Under the pieces are notes generated by a model. That model ran no database searches. It was not told where the DNA came from and worked only from the letters and a program-made list of their open reading frames with translations. This document shows, piece by piece, positions 7,723 through 16,760 of a stretch of 64,000 nucleotides of DNA (positions within the stretch are counted from its first letter, which is position 1; every line of letters begins with the position of its first letter). Both the position numbers and the translations under genes were made by a program. The stretch comes from Desulfosudis oleivorans Hxd3. Its GTDB lineage: Bacteria; Desulfobacterota; Desulfobacteria; Desulfobacterales; Desulfosudaceae. The stretch covers positions 124,001 through 188,000 of the forward strand of contig NC_009943.1 of assembly GCF_000018405.1 (NCBI RefSeq). Direction: 5' to 3'.

Positions 7723-8865
7723 ATGAAAGCCCTGCTTGCCCTTGAAGACGGGCGGACCTTTGCCTGCAAAAGCTTTACCGGACCCGGAGAAACCGGCGGG
7801 GAGATCGTGTTTAACACCGGCATGTCCGGCTACCAGGAGGTACTTACCGATCCCTCCTACCGGGGCCAGATCGTGACTATGACCTATCCCCTTATCGGCA
7901 ACTACGGGGTCAACCACCAGGATGTGGAGTCGGACCGGGTCCAGGTGGCCGGTTTTGTGGTGCGCGAATACCAGGACTGCCCCAGCAACTTCCGGTCCGA
8001 GCAGTCCCTGGCAAAATACCTGCAAAGCCAGGGCGTGCTGGGCATCACCGACCTGGACACCCGTGCCCTGACCCGCCACCTTCGCACAGTAGGGGCGTTG
8101 CGGGCCTGCATCTCCACCCACGAACTCGATCCCGCGGCCCTGGTAGAAAAGGCGCTTGCCGTGCCGTCCATGGCAGGGTGCGACCTTGTCACCGGCGTGT
8201 TTTCAAAAAAGCCCTATCGCTGGATCAACGGGGCGCCGGCCGCCGTGGACATGGACCTGGCCGATATGGATGAGCGGGTGTGGCATAAAACCGGTGGCTT
8301 TCGGGTGGCGGCCTTTGATTTCGGCATCAAGTACAACATTCTGAGAAATCTTGAGGCGGCCGGGTTCCAGGTGCTGGTGGTGCCTGCCGGTGCCACGGCC
8401 GCCCAGGTAAAACAGGTCAACCCGGACGGGATTTTTCTGTCCAACGGGCCGGGCGACCCCGAGCCGTTGACCGGGCCGGTGGCCACCATTCGCGAGCTTC
8501 TGGACTACCGGCCCATGTTCGGCATCTGCCTGGGAAACCAGTTGGCCGGCCTGGCCCTGGGCGGCGCCACCTACAAGCTCAAGTTCGGCCACCGGGGCGC
8601 CAACCAGCCGGTAAAGGACCTTGAAACCGGAAAAATCGAAATCACCTCCCAGAACCACGGGTTTGCCGTGGATATCGACAGCCTGAAAAAAGAAAATCTC
8701 GTGGTGACCCACATCAACCTCAACGACAACACCCTGGAGGGGTTTGCCCACAAAGACATTCCCCTGTTTACCGTCCAGTACCATCCCGAGGCATCCCCGG
8801 GTCCCCACGACGCCCGGTACCTGTTTGACCGGTTCAAAGCCCTGATAGAGAAAACCCATGCCTAA
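7723..8865 (+). CDS. carA: Carbamoyl-phosphate synthase, glutaminase (small) subunit
   Basis: 380 residues, normal length for CarA. It hydrolyses glutamine and passes ammonia to CarB for carbamoyl phosphate, feeding pyrimidine and arginine synthesis. The N-terminal domain shows [14 protein letters not shown]. The class I amidotransferase domain has nucleophile Cys269 in FGICLGNQ and the His354/Glu356 pair in YHPEAS. It overlaps carB by 8 nt (ATGCCTAA), indicating translational coupling of the two subunits. Confidence 0.97.
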   Translation: MKALLALEDGRTFACKSFTGPGETGGEIVFNTGMSGYQEVLTDPSYRGQIVTMTYPLIGNYGVNHQDVESDRVQVAGFVVREYQDCPSNFRSEQSLAKYLQSQGVLGITDLDTRALTRHLRTVGALRACISTHELDPAALVEKALAVPSMAGCDLVTGVFSKKPYRWINGAPAAVDMDLADMDERVWHKTGGFRVAAFDFGIKYNILRNLEAAGFQVLVVPAGATAAQVKQVNPDGIFLSNGPGDPEPLTGPVATIRELLDYRPMFGICLGNQLAGLALGGATYKLKFGHRGANQPVKDLETGKIEITSQNHGFAVDIDSLKKENLVVTHINLNDNTLEGFAHKDIPLFTVQYHPEASPGPHDARYLFDRFKALIEKTHA

Positions 8866-11800
8866 ACGGACCGACATAGAAAAAATTCTGATCATCGGGG
8901 CCGGCCCCATCATCATCAGCCAGGCCTGCGAGTTTGACTACTCCGGCACCCAGGCGTGCAAGGCGTTAAAGGAAGAGGGCTATTCCGTGGTGCTGGTCAA
9001 CAGCAACCCGGCCACCATCATGACCGACCCCGAGTTTGCCGACGCCACCTACATTGAGCCGGTGACGCCCGAGGCCGTGGCCGCCATCATCGAAAAGGAG
9101 CGGCCCTGCGCCATTCTGCCCACCCTGGGGGGCCAGACCGGCCTGAACACGGCCGTGGCAGTTGCCGAGATGGGGGTGCTGGAAAAGTTTAACGTGGAGA
9201 TGATCGGGGCGTCGCTTTCCGCCATCAAAAAGGCCGAGGACCGGGACCTGTTCCGAAAGGCCATGAACAACATCGGCCTGCGCATTCCCAGAAGCGGCAT
9301 TGCCACCAGCATGGACCAGGTGCGGGCCATTGCCGATGAGATCGGTCTGCCCCTGATCGTGCGGCCCAGCTTTACCCTGGGCGGCACCGGCGGCGGCGTG
9401 GCCCACACGCAGGCCGAGCTGGACGCCCTGTCCGCCGGCGGCCTGGAGGCCAGCCTCATAAACCAGGTGATGATCGAAGAGTCGGTGGTGGGCTGGAAAG
9501 AGTACGAGCTGGAGGTGATGCGGGACCGGGCGGACAACGTGGTGATCATCTGTTCCATTGAGAACCTTGACCCCATGGGGGTCCACACCGGGGAAAGCAT
9601 CACCGTGGCCCCGATCCAGACCCTTTCCGACAAAGAGTACCAGGTCATGCGGGACGCCTCCATTGCCATCATGCGGGAGATCGGGGTGGACACCGGCGGC
9701 TCCAATGTCCAGTTTGCCGTCAACCCGGCCAACGGCGAGATGGTGGTGGTGGAGATGAACCCCAGGGTGTCGCGCAGCTCGGCCCTGGCCTCCAAGGCCA
9801 CGGGCTTTCCCATTGCCAAGATCGCGGCCAAGCTGGCCGTGGGCTATACCCTGGACGAAATCGCCAACGACATCACCGGCGAAACACGGGCCGCGTTTGA
9901 GCCGACCCTGGACTACTGCGTGGTCAAGATTCCGCGCTGGACCTTTGAAAAGTTTCCGGAAACAAAAGACGAGCTCTCCACCTCCATGAAGTCCGTGGGC
10001 GAAACCATGGCCATCGGCCGGACTTTTAAAGAGGCGTTGCAGAAGGGCATCCGGTCCCTTGAGATCTCCCGGTTCGGCCTGGGGGCCGACGGCGCGGATA
10101 AAATCGACCCGTCGATCCAGGAGATCACGGACAAACTGGCCACACCCAACTCCGAGCGGCTGTTCTACCTTCGGTATGCCCTTCAGAAGGGTTTTACCAT
10201 TGACGACATTTACCGGCTCACCCGCATCGACCCCTGGTTTTTAGACCAGATCGAAAAGATACTTTTTGTTGAAAAAACACTGATCGAGCATAAAGACAAC
10301 CTTTCCGCCGACCTTTTGTGGCGTGCCAAGCGGGAGGGTTTTTCCGATGTTCAGCTGGCCCATATCACGGGAAAGACCGAAGAGGAGATTCGCGCGCTCC
10401 GTTACGAAGCGGGCCTGCGGCCGGTCTACAAGCTGGTGGACACCTGCGCCGCGGAGTTCAAGGCGGCCACGCCGTATTACTACTCCACCTACGAGACGGA
10501 AAACGAGGCCCGGGTGTCGGACCGCAAAAAGGTGGTGATCCTGGGCGGGGGTCCCAACCGCATCGGCCAGGGCATTGAATTTGACTACTGCTGCGTGCAC
10601 GCCTCCTTTGCCCTGCGCGAAGAGGGGGTGGAGAGCATCATGGTCAACAGCAACCCCGAGACCGTGAGCACCGACTATGACACCTCGGACAAGCTCTATT
10701 TCGAGCCCCTTACCGTGGAGGATGTGCTCCACATCATTGACACGGAAAAGTGCGACGGCGTGATCGTCCAGTTCGGGGGCCAGACCCCGCTTAATATCGC
10801 CGAGGCCCTTGCCCGTGCCGGGGCCCCCATTATCGGCACCTCGCCTGAATCCATTCGCCGCAGCGAGGACAGAAAGTTTTTCGCCGCCATGCTCAGCAAG
10901 CTGGGCCTGCTTCAGCCGCCCAACGGCACGGCGGTCAACGTGGAAGAGGCCGCGGCCATTGCCCAAAACCTGGGATACCCGGTGATCGTGCGGCCGTCGT
11001 TTGTGCTGGGGGGCCGGGCCATGAAGATCGTCTACACCCCGGCGGAGCTGGCCAACTTTGCCCGCCACGCCATCAAGGCCTCGCCCAAACATCCCATCCT
11101 GGTGGACAAGTTTTTAGAAGACGCCATTGAGCTGGACGTGGACGCCATTTCCGACACCACCGGCCATACCGTGATCGGCGGCATCATGGAGCATATCGAG
11201 GAGGCGGGCATTCACTCCGGCGACTCGGCCTGCGTGCTGCCGCCCCACAGCGTCAAGCCCCATGTGATCGACGAGATCATTCGGGCCACCAAGGCCATGG
11301 CCGCTGAACTGAAAGTGGTGGGCCTGATGAACGTGCAGTACGCGGTCAAGGGCGACACCCTTTACGTGATCGAGGTCAACCCCCGGGCCTCCCGCACCGT
11401 GCCCTTTGTCAGCAAGGCCACCGGCGTTGCCCTGGCCAAGGCCGCCACAAAAGTGATGCTGGGCCGGACGTTAAAGGAGCTGGGCATTGTGGACGACGCC
11501 TGGCGAACCGCGCATATCGCGGTCAAGGAGGCGGTGTTTCCCTTTAACCGGTTCCCCGACGTGGACACCCTGCTGGGCCCGGAGATGAAGTCCACCGGCG
11601 AGGTCATGGGCCTGGATATGGATTTCGGCGCCGCCTTTGCCAAGGCCCAGCTGGGGGCCGGCCAGAAACTGCCGGTCAAAGGAAACGTTTTTATCAGCGT
11701 TCAGGACAAAGACAAGCGGGCCACGGCCGGCATTGCCCGGCAGTTGAGCGACGCCGGGTTTGAGATCGTGGCCACCGCCGGTACGGCGGCGTTTTTAAAA

Positions 11801-12085
11801 GAGCAGCGCATTGCCGTCCGGCCCATCAACAAGGTGTCTGATGGCCACCCCCACGTGGTGGACGCCATTGTCAACGGAGAGATTCAACTGGTGATCAACA
11901 CCGGCACGGGCCAGGACTCCCAGGTGAAGCGGGACGGGTACATGATCCGGCGCACCACGCTGCGGTGCCAGGTGCCCTATGCCACCACCCTGCCCGGTGC
12001 CCTGGCCGTGTGCCGCGGCATTCTCCAGCTCAAGAAACAGGCCCTGGGTGTAAAATCGATTCAGGAGTATCATCAAAAGCCATGA
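8858..12085 (+). CDS. carB: Carbamoyl-phosphate synthase, large subunit
   Basis: 1075 residues, full length. Two ATP-grasp synthetase halves are visible: the first with [12 protein letters not shown] and [18 protein letters not shown], the second with [14 protein letters not shown] and [18 protein letters not shown]. Between them lies the oligomerisation region, and the C-terminal ~140 residues form the MGS-like allosteric domain. It makes carbamoyl phosphate from bicarbonate, ammonia and two ATP. It overlaps carA upstream (8 nt) and purF downstream (4 nt, ATGA), a compact nucleotide-synthesis operon. Confidence 0.98.
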   Translation: MPKRTDIEKILIIGAGPIIISQACEFDYSGTQACKALKEEGYSVVLVNSNPATIMTDPEFADATYIEPVTPEAVAAIIEKERPCAILPTLGGQTGLNTAVAVAEMGVLEKFNVEMIGASLSAIKKAEDRDLFRKAMNNIGLRIPRSGIATSMDQVRAIADEIGLPLIVRPSFTLGGTGGGVAHTQAELDALSAGGLEASLINQVMIEESVVGWKEYELEVMRDRADNVVIICSIENLDPMGVHTGESITVAPIQTLSDKEYQVMRDASIAIMREIGVDTGGSNVQFAVNPANGEMVVVEMNPRVSRSSALASKATGFPIAKIAAKLAVGYTLDEIANDITGETRAAFEPTLDYCVVKIPRWTFEKFPETKDELSTSMKSVGETMAIGRTFKEALQKGIRSLEISRFGLGADGADKIDPSIQEITDKLATPNSERLFYLRYALQKGFTIDDIYRLTRIDPWFLDQIEKILFVEKTLIEHKDNLSADLLWRAKREGFSDVQLAHITGKTEEEIRALRYEAGLRPVYKLVDTCAAEFKAATPYYYSTYETENEARVSDRKKVVILGGGPNRIGQGIEFDYCCVHASFALREEGVESIMVNSNPETVSTDYDTSDKLYFEPLTVEDVLHIIDTEKCDGVIVQFGGQTPLNIAEALARAGAPIIGTSPESIRRSEDRKFFAAMLSKLGLLQPPNGTAVNVEEAAAIAQNLGYPVIVRPSFVLGGRAMKIVYTPAELANFARHAIKASPKHPILVDKFLEDAIELDVDAISDTTGHTVIGGIMEHIEEAGIHSGDSACVLPPHSVKPHVIDEIIRATKAMAAELKVVGLMNVQYAVKGDTLYVIEVNPRASRTVPFVSKATGVALAKAATKVMLGRTLKELGIVDDAWRTAHIAVKEAVFPFNRFPDVDTLLGPEMKSTGEVMGLDMDFGAAFAKAQLGAGQKLPVKGNVFISVQDKDKRATAGIARQLSDAGFEIVATAGTAAFLKEQRIAVRPINKVSDGHPHVVDAIVNGEIQLVINTGTGQDSQVKRDGYMIRRTTLRCQVPYATTLPGALAVCRGILQLKKQALGVKSIQEYHQKP

Positions 12086-13485
12086 ACGAACCGGAAAGAC
12101 CCCGTGAAGCCTGCGGCATCTTCGGCATTCACGACCACGAAGAAGCGGCCCGGCTGACCTATTTCGGGCTTTACGCGCTGCAGCACCGGGGCCAGGAGAG
12201 CGGGGGCATCGCCGTGGCCAGGGACACCCGTATCGTCTGCCACAAGGACATGGGCCTGGTCCACGAGGTCTTTACCCCCCGCCACATGGCCCGGCTTTCC
12301 GGCACCAGCGCCGTGGGCCATGTGCGCTACTCCACCACCGGCGATTCCGTGCTGGTCAATGCCCAGCCCTTTGTGGTCACCCACAAGAAGAAGACCTATG
12401 CCCTGGCCCACAACGGCAACCTGGTCAACGCCTACGAACTGAAACGGGATCTGGAGGAAGAGGGCTCGATTCTTCAGACCACCATGGACAGCGAGCTGGT
12501 GGTCCACCTGTTTATCAAGAACCTGGCCCACGGGTTTGAAAAGGCCCTGGAAGAGACGGTGCTGCGGCTCAAAGGGGCCTACTCCTTTGTCATGCTCACC
12601 GGCCTGGGCGAGCTGGTGGGCATCAAGGACCCCAACGGGTTTCGGCCCCTGTGCCTGGGAAAACTCAACGGCAGCTATGTGCTGGCATCCGAGTCCTGCG
12701 CCCTGGACCTGGTGCAGGCCACCTTTGTGCGCGAGCTGGACCCCGGCGAGATCGTGATCATCGACGACAACGGGATTCGCAGCTTCAACCCCCACAAGAA
12801 AAGCCCCCGGGCCTTCTGCATCTTCGAGTTTATCTATTTTGCCCGGCCGGACAGCACCTTTTTCGGCAAAAACGTCTATACCGTGCGCAAGGCCCACGGC
12901 CGGCAGCTGGCCAGGGAGGCCCCGGTAAAGGCCGACCTGGTGATGCCGTTTCCCGACTCGGGCAACTACGCGGCCCTGGGCTATGCCGAAGAATCGGGCA
13001 TTCCCCTGGAAATGGCCATGATCCGCAACCACTATGTGGGCCGCACCTTTATTCAGCCCACCCAGAGCATGCGGGACTTTGGTGTGCGGGTCAAGCTCAA
13101 CCCCATTCGGGAGGTGCTGGCCGGAAAAGATATCATCATCATTGAAGACTCCATCATTCGGGGCACCACCATCAAGACCCGCGTCAAAACCCTGCGGGCC
13201 CTGGGCGTCAAAAAAATCCACATGCGGGTCAGCGGCCCGGCCCACCGGTTTCCCTGCCACTACGGCATTGACTTTTCAACACGGGGGGAGCTGATCGCGG
13301 CCCGAATGGAGCTTGCCGAGCTGACCCGGTACCTGGACCTGGACTCCCTTCACTACCTCTCCGTTCCCGGCCTGCTCGAGGCCACCTGTGTGGACCGGCC
13401 GGAAGAGCACTTCTGCAAGGCCTGCTTTGACGGCTGCTACCCCGTGGCCTTTGACGACACCGCGGCCAAGGACTGCCTGGCGTAA
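12082..13485 (+). CDS. purF: Amidophosphoribosyltransferase
   Basis: 467 residues from the ATG that overlaps the carB stop. It catalyses the first committed step of purine synthesis, PRPP plus glutamine to phosphoribosylamine. The N-terminal Ntn-glutaminase nucleophile would be Cys11 (REACGIFG) after removal of a 10-residue propeptide. The PRPP loop is [13 protein letters not shown] at about residue 350. Cysteines in CIFEF, FPCHYG and [11 protein letters not shown] match the ligand positions of the Bacillus-type [4Fe-4S] enzyme, so an oxygen-sensitive Fe-S form is expected. Coupling to carAB ties purine and pyrimidine precursor supply. Confidence 0.97.
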   Translation: MNEPERPREACGIFGIHDHEEAARLTYFGLYALQHRGQESGGIAVARDTRIVCHKDMGLVHEVFTPRHMARLSGTSAVGHVRYSTTGDSVLVNAQPFVVTHKKKTYALAHNGNLVNAYELKRDLEEEGSILQTTMDSELVVHLFIKNLAHGFEKALEETVLRLKGAYSFVMLTGLGELVGIKDPNGFRPLCLGKLNGSYVLASESCALDLVQATFVRELDPGEIVIIDDNGIRSFNPHKKSPRAFCIFEFIYFARPDSTFFGKNVYTVRKAHGRQLAREAPVKADLVMPFPDSGNYAALGYAEESGIPLEMAMIRNHYVGRTFIQPTQSMRDFGVRVKLNPIREVLAGKDIIIIEDSIIRGTTIKTRVKTLRALGVKKIHMRVSGPAHRFPCHYGIDFSTRGELIAARMELAELTRYLDLDSLHYLSVPGLLEATCVDRPEEHFCKACFDGCYPVAFDDTAAKDCLA

Positions 13486-13915
13486 AATGCCATTGCCATA
13501 ACGATAGCGCACGTTTGACTGATGACCCTTCCGCGCCGCCCCCCCGATGCCGACAATACTTTCCCCCGGGAGCACCGCCCGCTGGTGCCTACAAGGCTTT
13601 CCCCGGGAGCGCCGCACCCCAGTGCGGCTAAAGCCAGGAGTCCCCACGCTGTTTATGATGTTTTTTAAAGCCCAAAAGGCGTTTTAAGGCTGGGAAACAG
13701 TTGTTTTTGGTCTGTTTGATATGTTAAAACAAACCATTAGCGTGGTTTGACCCCCCGTATTACCCATAGAAATCGGGATCGCTATCGAAATCGAAAAGCG
13801 ACATGCAAACGGGCAAAGTCCTTCTTCTTGACATCCGGCCGTTCCCGCCGCTATAGTTCGGCCATGGCATGAGGATGGGGAAACCGCCAATTACAGAAGA
13901 GGGAAATAAGAATCA
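13486..13915. other. Non-coding region after purF
   Basis: No gene is supported. The region holds the GC-rich tandem repeat at 13560-13639 and a short run of related GAAATCG/ATCG words near 13765-13800. The last ~40 nt before the Fe-S gene's stop codon turn AT-rich. Confidence 0.5.
13560..13639 (+). repeat. GC-rich tandem repeat, copy 1 (inverted partner at 18882-18960)
   Basis: Two related ~40-nt units: one starting TTTCCCCCGGGAGCACCGCC, the next starting TTTCCCCGGGAGCGCCGCAC and continuing into CCCAGTGCGGCTAAAGCC. The second unit reappears almost exactly in reverse orientation at 18882-18960. Each unit can fold on itself. Confidence 0.75.
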
Positions 13916-13938
13916 TGTCTCCGTAATTCCGTGTCCTT

Positions 13939-14916
13939 CTAATTAGTTTTAATGTTACTGTCCGCCTGTATTAAATCGCTTTCTCTTGGTTCTGCTTTTG
14001 AATACATGAAATTAATGCTCTTTCTTGTCAATTTGTAATAAATGAAAAAGAAAAACACGGTCATGGTGAGGCAGCATATATAGATCATTTTAAAGAATCC
14101 CGGCTGAACATAGGAGGGGATATACTCGGTGTCAACAACAAGCTCCATTGCTTCATGGGGACATTTTTCAGTGCAGATCCCACAACCCAGACAAAGTCCC
14201 ATATCTATAGTGATAGTATCTTCCTGATGTGATATCGCTTTCACAGGACACCGGTTCACACAGTCCATGCATTTTTTGCAGGCCTCTTTTTTTACAACCG
14301 GCATATATGGCCCCTTTGGAGAAACATCGAGACCAAACTTATAACGTCCATTCAGTTCAATACAACAGTCGGTGCAGCATGCGCATATATTATTCTGATA
14401 TGGTTGAATGCATGACTCAAGTGAGAAAATCAGGTCATGTTTTCTCGAATTGCGCACAATTTCGAGCGCTTCGTCCTTTGTAAGTTCCTTGCTGTGTTTA
14501 TTGCCGACCCGCATGCCCCTTTTTTTTCGGAGATGGGAAGCAATTTTTTCGAGTTTTGTTGTCATTTTCGAAAAGTAATTAATTTTAATACAGGTATACA
14601 CAGGCGCCTTACATGTGCCATCATCGAAAATAATCCTGCAGGGGCATGGCCCCACAGATACATGATCACAATTCAAAATCACATCTTCAATATCCTTAAG
14701 CGGGAGTTTGATTGCACTGGTATGAACGTTTTTGTAATAGGATTCGCTCATAAATTTAAAAAGTCTTCCGATTACAGGGGTTCTGGATTTTTCCGCAGAC
14801 CAATATACAAATTTTATATAATCCATGGTTGTCATTGCAAAAAATCTAAAAAAGAACGTCCGCAAATACGATTTGTTGTCGAGAAGGGTCAGTACATCGT
14901 TAATCCGTTTTTCCAT
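13939..14916 (-). CDS. Membrane-anchored 4Fe-4S dicluster protein
   Basis: About 325 residues from the ATG at 14916, which has GGAGG 7 nt upstream; an in-frame ATG at 14940 is less likely. Cysteine-rich elements in order: GPCPCR with later cysteines near residue 90, CACCTDCC near residue 180, and two canonical 4Fe-4S motifs CKKCMDCVNRCPV and CLGCGICTEKCPHE at about residues 215-260. A hydrophobic segment (IYICCLTMTVFFFFIYY) near residues 280-297 probably anchors the C-terminus in the membrane. The role is unknown; an electron-transfer protein is likely. It is AT-rich compared with its neighbours and lies next to a MarR gene sharing the same 12-nt palindrome. Confidence 0.78.
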   Translation of the reverse strand: MEKRINDVLTLLDNKSYLRTFFFRFFAMTTMDYIKFVYWSAEKSRTPVIGRLFKFMSESYYKNVHTSAIKLPLKDIEDVILNCDHVSVGPCPCRIIFDDGTCKAPVYTCIKINYFSKMTTKLEKIASHLRKKRGMRVGNKHSKELTKDEALEIVRNSRKHDLIFSLESCIQPYQNNICACCTDCCIELNGRYKFGLDVSPKGPYMPVVKKEACKKCMDCVNRCPVKAISHQEDTITIDMGLCLGCGICTEKCPHEAMELVVDTEYIPSYVQPGFFKMIYICCLTMTVFFFFIYYKLTRKSINFMYSKAEPRESDLIQADSNIKTN

Positions 14917-14986
14917 TTGATGGCCTCCATTACCCGGCATTAGCCGGACAAATTAGTTTATCTGTAATTAATTTACGCATATATTG

Positions 14987-14998
14987 TTTTGTACAAAA
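14987..14998. promoter_or_regulatory. MarR operator candidate upstream of the Fe-S gene
   Basis: Perfect 12-nt palindrome TTTTGTACAAAA, 70 nt upstream of the Fe-S protein start. The identical palindrome occurs in the marR promoter at 15454-15465, which supports control of both genes by this MarR protein. Confidence 0.6.
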
Positions 14999-15016
14999 AT
15001 ATAATTTGAAATTTTT

Positions 15017-15448
15017 TTATTTCAAATTTTTTTCTATTTTATTTAACATAAGAAATAGAATCTCCTGCTCCTCATCACTCATATTTTTAAACAATTTATC
15101 CTGGAGTTTTAGGGATATTTCCGAAACAACAGTTATCTGTTGTTCAGCCTGTTTTGTTAGCCTGACTTTTACGCGACGTCCATCCTCAGGGTCTGAAAAC
15201 TTTTCTACATAACCTTTTTTTTCAAGCTGATTGATAATGCTGGATACTGTTGATTTGTCTTTATGTGACTGCCCTACAATTTCCTTAACATATCCAGTCT
15301 TTTGGTGATAAATAGCGTAAAGAATATCGCCATATGAAGGCGGAATGTCTGTTACACCAACTCTTGCCATTTCTCCTTCAAGGAAGGAAAATGCTGATTT
15401 GCGGATACAGCTAAGCTTGTAAAGAAAGTTTTTGTTATTCACCTTCAT
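15017..15448 (-). CDS. MarR-family transcriptional regulator
   Basis: About 143 residues from the ATG at 15448; a TTG at 15463 inside the palindrome is rejected. The winged-helix core reads ILYAIYHQKTGYVKEIVG, the recognition helix KSTVSSIINQLEKKGYVEK, and the wing DPEDGRRVKVRLT, all typical of MarR. Such regulators usually repress a neighbouring gene and their own until a small ligand or oxidant binds. Two copies of TTTTGTACAAAA, one in its own promoter and one before the Fe-S gene, fit that. The gene is AT-rich, and an inverted repeat (ATTTGAAA/TTTCAAAT) overlaps its 3' end. Confidence 0.88.
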   Translation of the reverse strand: MKVNNKNFLYKLSCIRKSAFSFLEGEMARVGVTDIPPSYGDILYAIYHQKTGYVKEIVGQSHKDKSTVSSIINQLEKKGYVEKFSDPEDGRRVKVRLTKQAEQQITVVSEISLKLQDKLFKNMSDEEQEILFLMLNKIEKNLK

Positions 15449-15452
15449 ATTT

Positions 15453-15466
15453 GTTTTGTACAAAAC
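15453..15466. promoter_or_regulatory. MarR operator candidate in its own promoter
   Basis: Perfect 14-nt palindrome GTTTTGTACAAAAC overlapping the marR -10 box and located 5 nt upstream of the start codon. Binding here would block RNA polymerase directly. Confidence 0.65.
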
Positions 15467-15483
15467 TAAATAAATCGTGTCAA
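15455..15483 (-). promoter_or_regulatory. Predicted sigma70 promoter of marR
   Basis: On the minus strand, TTGACA (15478-15483), a 17-nt spacer and TACAAA (15455-15460). The -10 box sits inside the palindrome. Transcription would start almost at the ATG, giving a very short leader. Confidence 0.6.
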
Positions 15484-15700
15484 TACTTTTTTGTTGCTTC
15501 AGGTATTTTTGGCTTACATCAAGCTACTTAACGAACTAAAATATAAAGCAGGCATTGATGCAATATTTTTAAATTTTAAATTTGGAAGCGATGATTGTGC
15601 GTTTATTTACTGGACAGGGGCATCCTATAAAGTTGAAACTTGGGGATTCCGGGGACAGGATACCGATTTAAAAGCAGGCTTTTTCTGAAAATGCTGATAT

Positions 15701-15769
15701 TCCTCAGGCACGCCCCATGCCGCGGGATTTGCGACGCTTTGAGCTTGAACTTTTTACGTTGCCATCCCA
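15701..15769 (+). repeat. Half copy of the ~130-bp inverted-repeat element
   Basis: Matches the right half of the element at 23952-24082: shared runs include GGATTTGCGACGC and CTTGAACTTTTTAC. The left arm is missing. The apparent ATG at 15717 of the following methyltransferase frame lies inside this repeat. Confidence 0.65.
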
Positions 15770-15797
15770 AATAGACTTTTTACGAGAGCATCAACCA

Positions 15798-16736
15798 TTG
15801 AAATCGATACTGACCGAACTGTTGATCTGTCCTGTGTGCCTGCCCGGAGAACACGGCCTGAAACTGAAATCAGACGAAACCGTGGCGGATGATATTATTC
15901 GGGGGGACCTTACCTGCGACTGCTGCGGCCGGTCTTTTCCCATTCGGGACGGGCTGGCCGACCTGGATCCCGGGCGCGAGGCCCGCTCCCGGACCGCCTC
16001 CAAGTATGAAACCCCGCTCGTGCTTTCTTCTTATTTGTGGAGTCATTTTGCCGGTATTCTCAAGGACAGTCAGGCATCCGGGGCCTATGTGGAATGGGCC
16101 GGCCTGATGGCCTCCCATGACGGCCTGGCCCTGGATGTCGGTTCCGCCGTGGGCCGCTTTGCCTTTGAGATGGCCCAAAAATGTGATTTTGTCATCGGCC
16201 TGGACAATTCCGTGACGTTTATTCGAACGGCCCGGGAACTGATGCAGCAGCGCCGCAAGCGCCTGTGCCTGCCGGATGAGGGACACCTGACCCTGGACAT
16301 GGACCTGGTGCTGCCGGAGACATGGCGTACGTCCAACATGGAATTCATCGTGGCCGACGCCCAGGCCCTGCCGTTTCGATGCAACCAGTTTGCTTCGGTG
16401 GCTTCGCTCAACATGGTGGACAAGCTGCCCCGTCCTCTGGCGCATTTGCAGGAAAGCAACCGTGTGGCCAAAGATCACGACGCCCGGTTCCTCCTGTCTG
16501 ATCCGTTTTCCTGGTCCGGCGAAGTGGCCGCTGAAGAGAACTGGCTGGGCGGTCTTGGCAAAGGCCCCTTTGCCGGTCACGGCCTGGAAAACACGATGAC
16601 GCTGCTGGCCGATGAAAAAGGGCTGTTGGGCCCCCGCTGGACCATCGAACAGCAGGGCCATGTCTGGTGGAAAATCCGTACCCACAGCAATCATTTTGAA
16701 CTGATCCGCAGCCGTTATGTCAAGGCGGTCCGGTGA
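15798..16736 (+). CDS. SAM-dependent methyltransferase with N-terminal zinc-ribbon-like segment
   Basis: The open frame reaches back to an ATG at 15717, but residues 1-18 of that version are encoded by a repeat, so a TTG at 15798 with GAGAG upstream is preferred (about 312 residues). Near the N-terminus LLICPVC and CDCCG form a Trm112-like four-cysteine segment. The methyltransferase motif I is ALDVGSAVGRFAFEMA, followed by the acidic residue in VIGLDNS and a motif in FIVADAQALPFR. The substrate is unknown. The stop lies 24 nt before a molybdopterin oxidoreductase, so co-expression is likely. The N-terminal boundary is uncertain. Confidence 0.75.
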   Translation: MKSILTELLICPVCLPGEHGLKLKSDETVADDIIRGDLTCDCCGRSFPIRDGLADLDPGREARSRTASKYETPLVLSSYLWSHFAGILKDSQASGAYVEWAGLMASHDGLALDVGSAVGRFAFEMAQKCDFVIGLDNSVTFIRTARELMQQRRKRLCLPDEGHLTLDMDLVLPETWRTSNMEFIVADAQALPFRCNQFASVASLNMVDKLPRPLAHLQESNRVAKDHDARFLLSDPFSWSGEVAAEENWLGGLGKGPFAGHGLENTMTLLADEKGLLGPRWTIEQQGHVWWKIRTHSNHFELIRSRYVKAVR

Positions 16737-16760
16737 CACGGCCGGGCGGGGGATAACCAC

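Noticed and set aside
12073-13260. A 395-codon minus-strand frame opposite purF
   Set aside because: Shadow of the purF reading frame.
13765-13800. Short GAAATCG/ATCG words as a tandem repeat
   Set aside because: Too short and irregular to be supported as an element.
15717-15797. ATG at 15717 as the methyltransferase start
   Set aside because: The codons lie within a repeat element; the in-frame TTG at 15798 is more consistent, although not proven.
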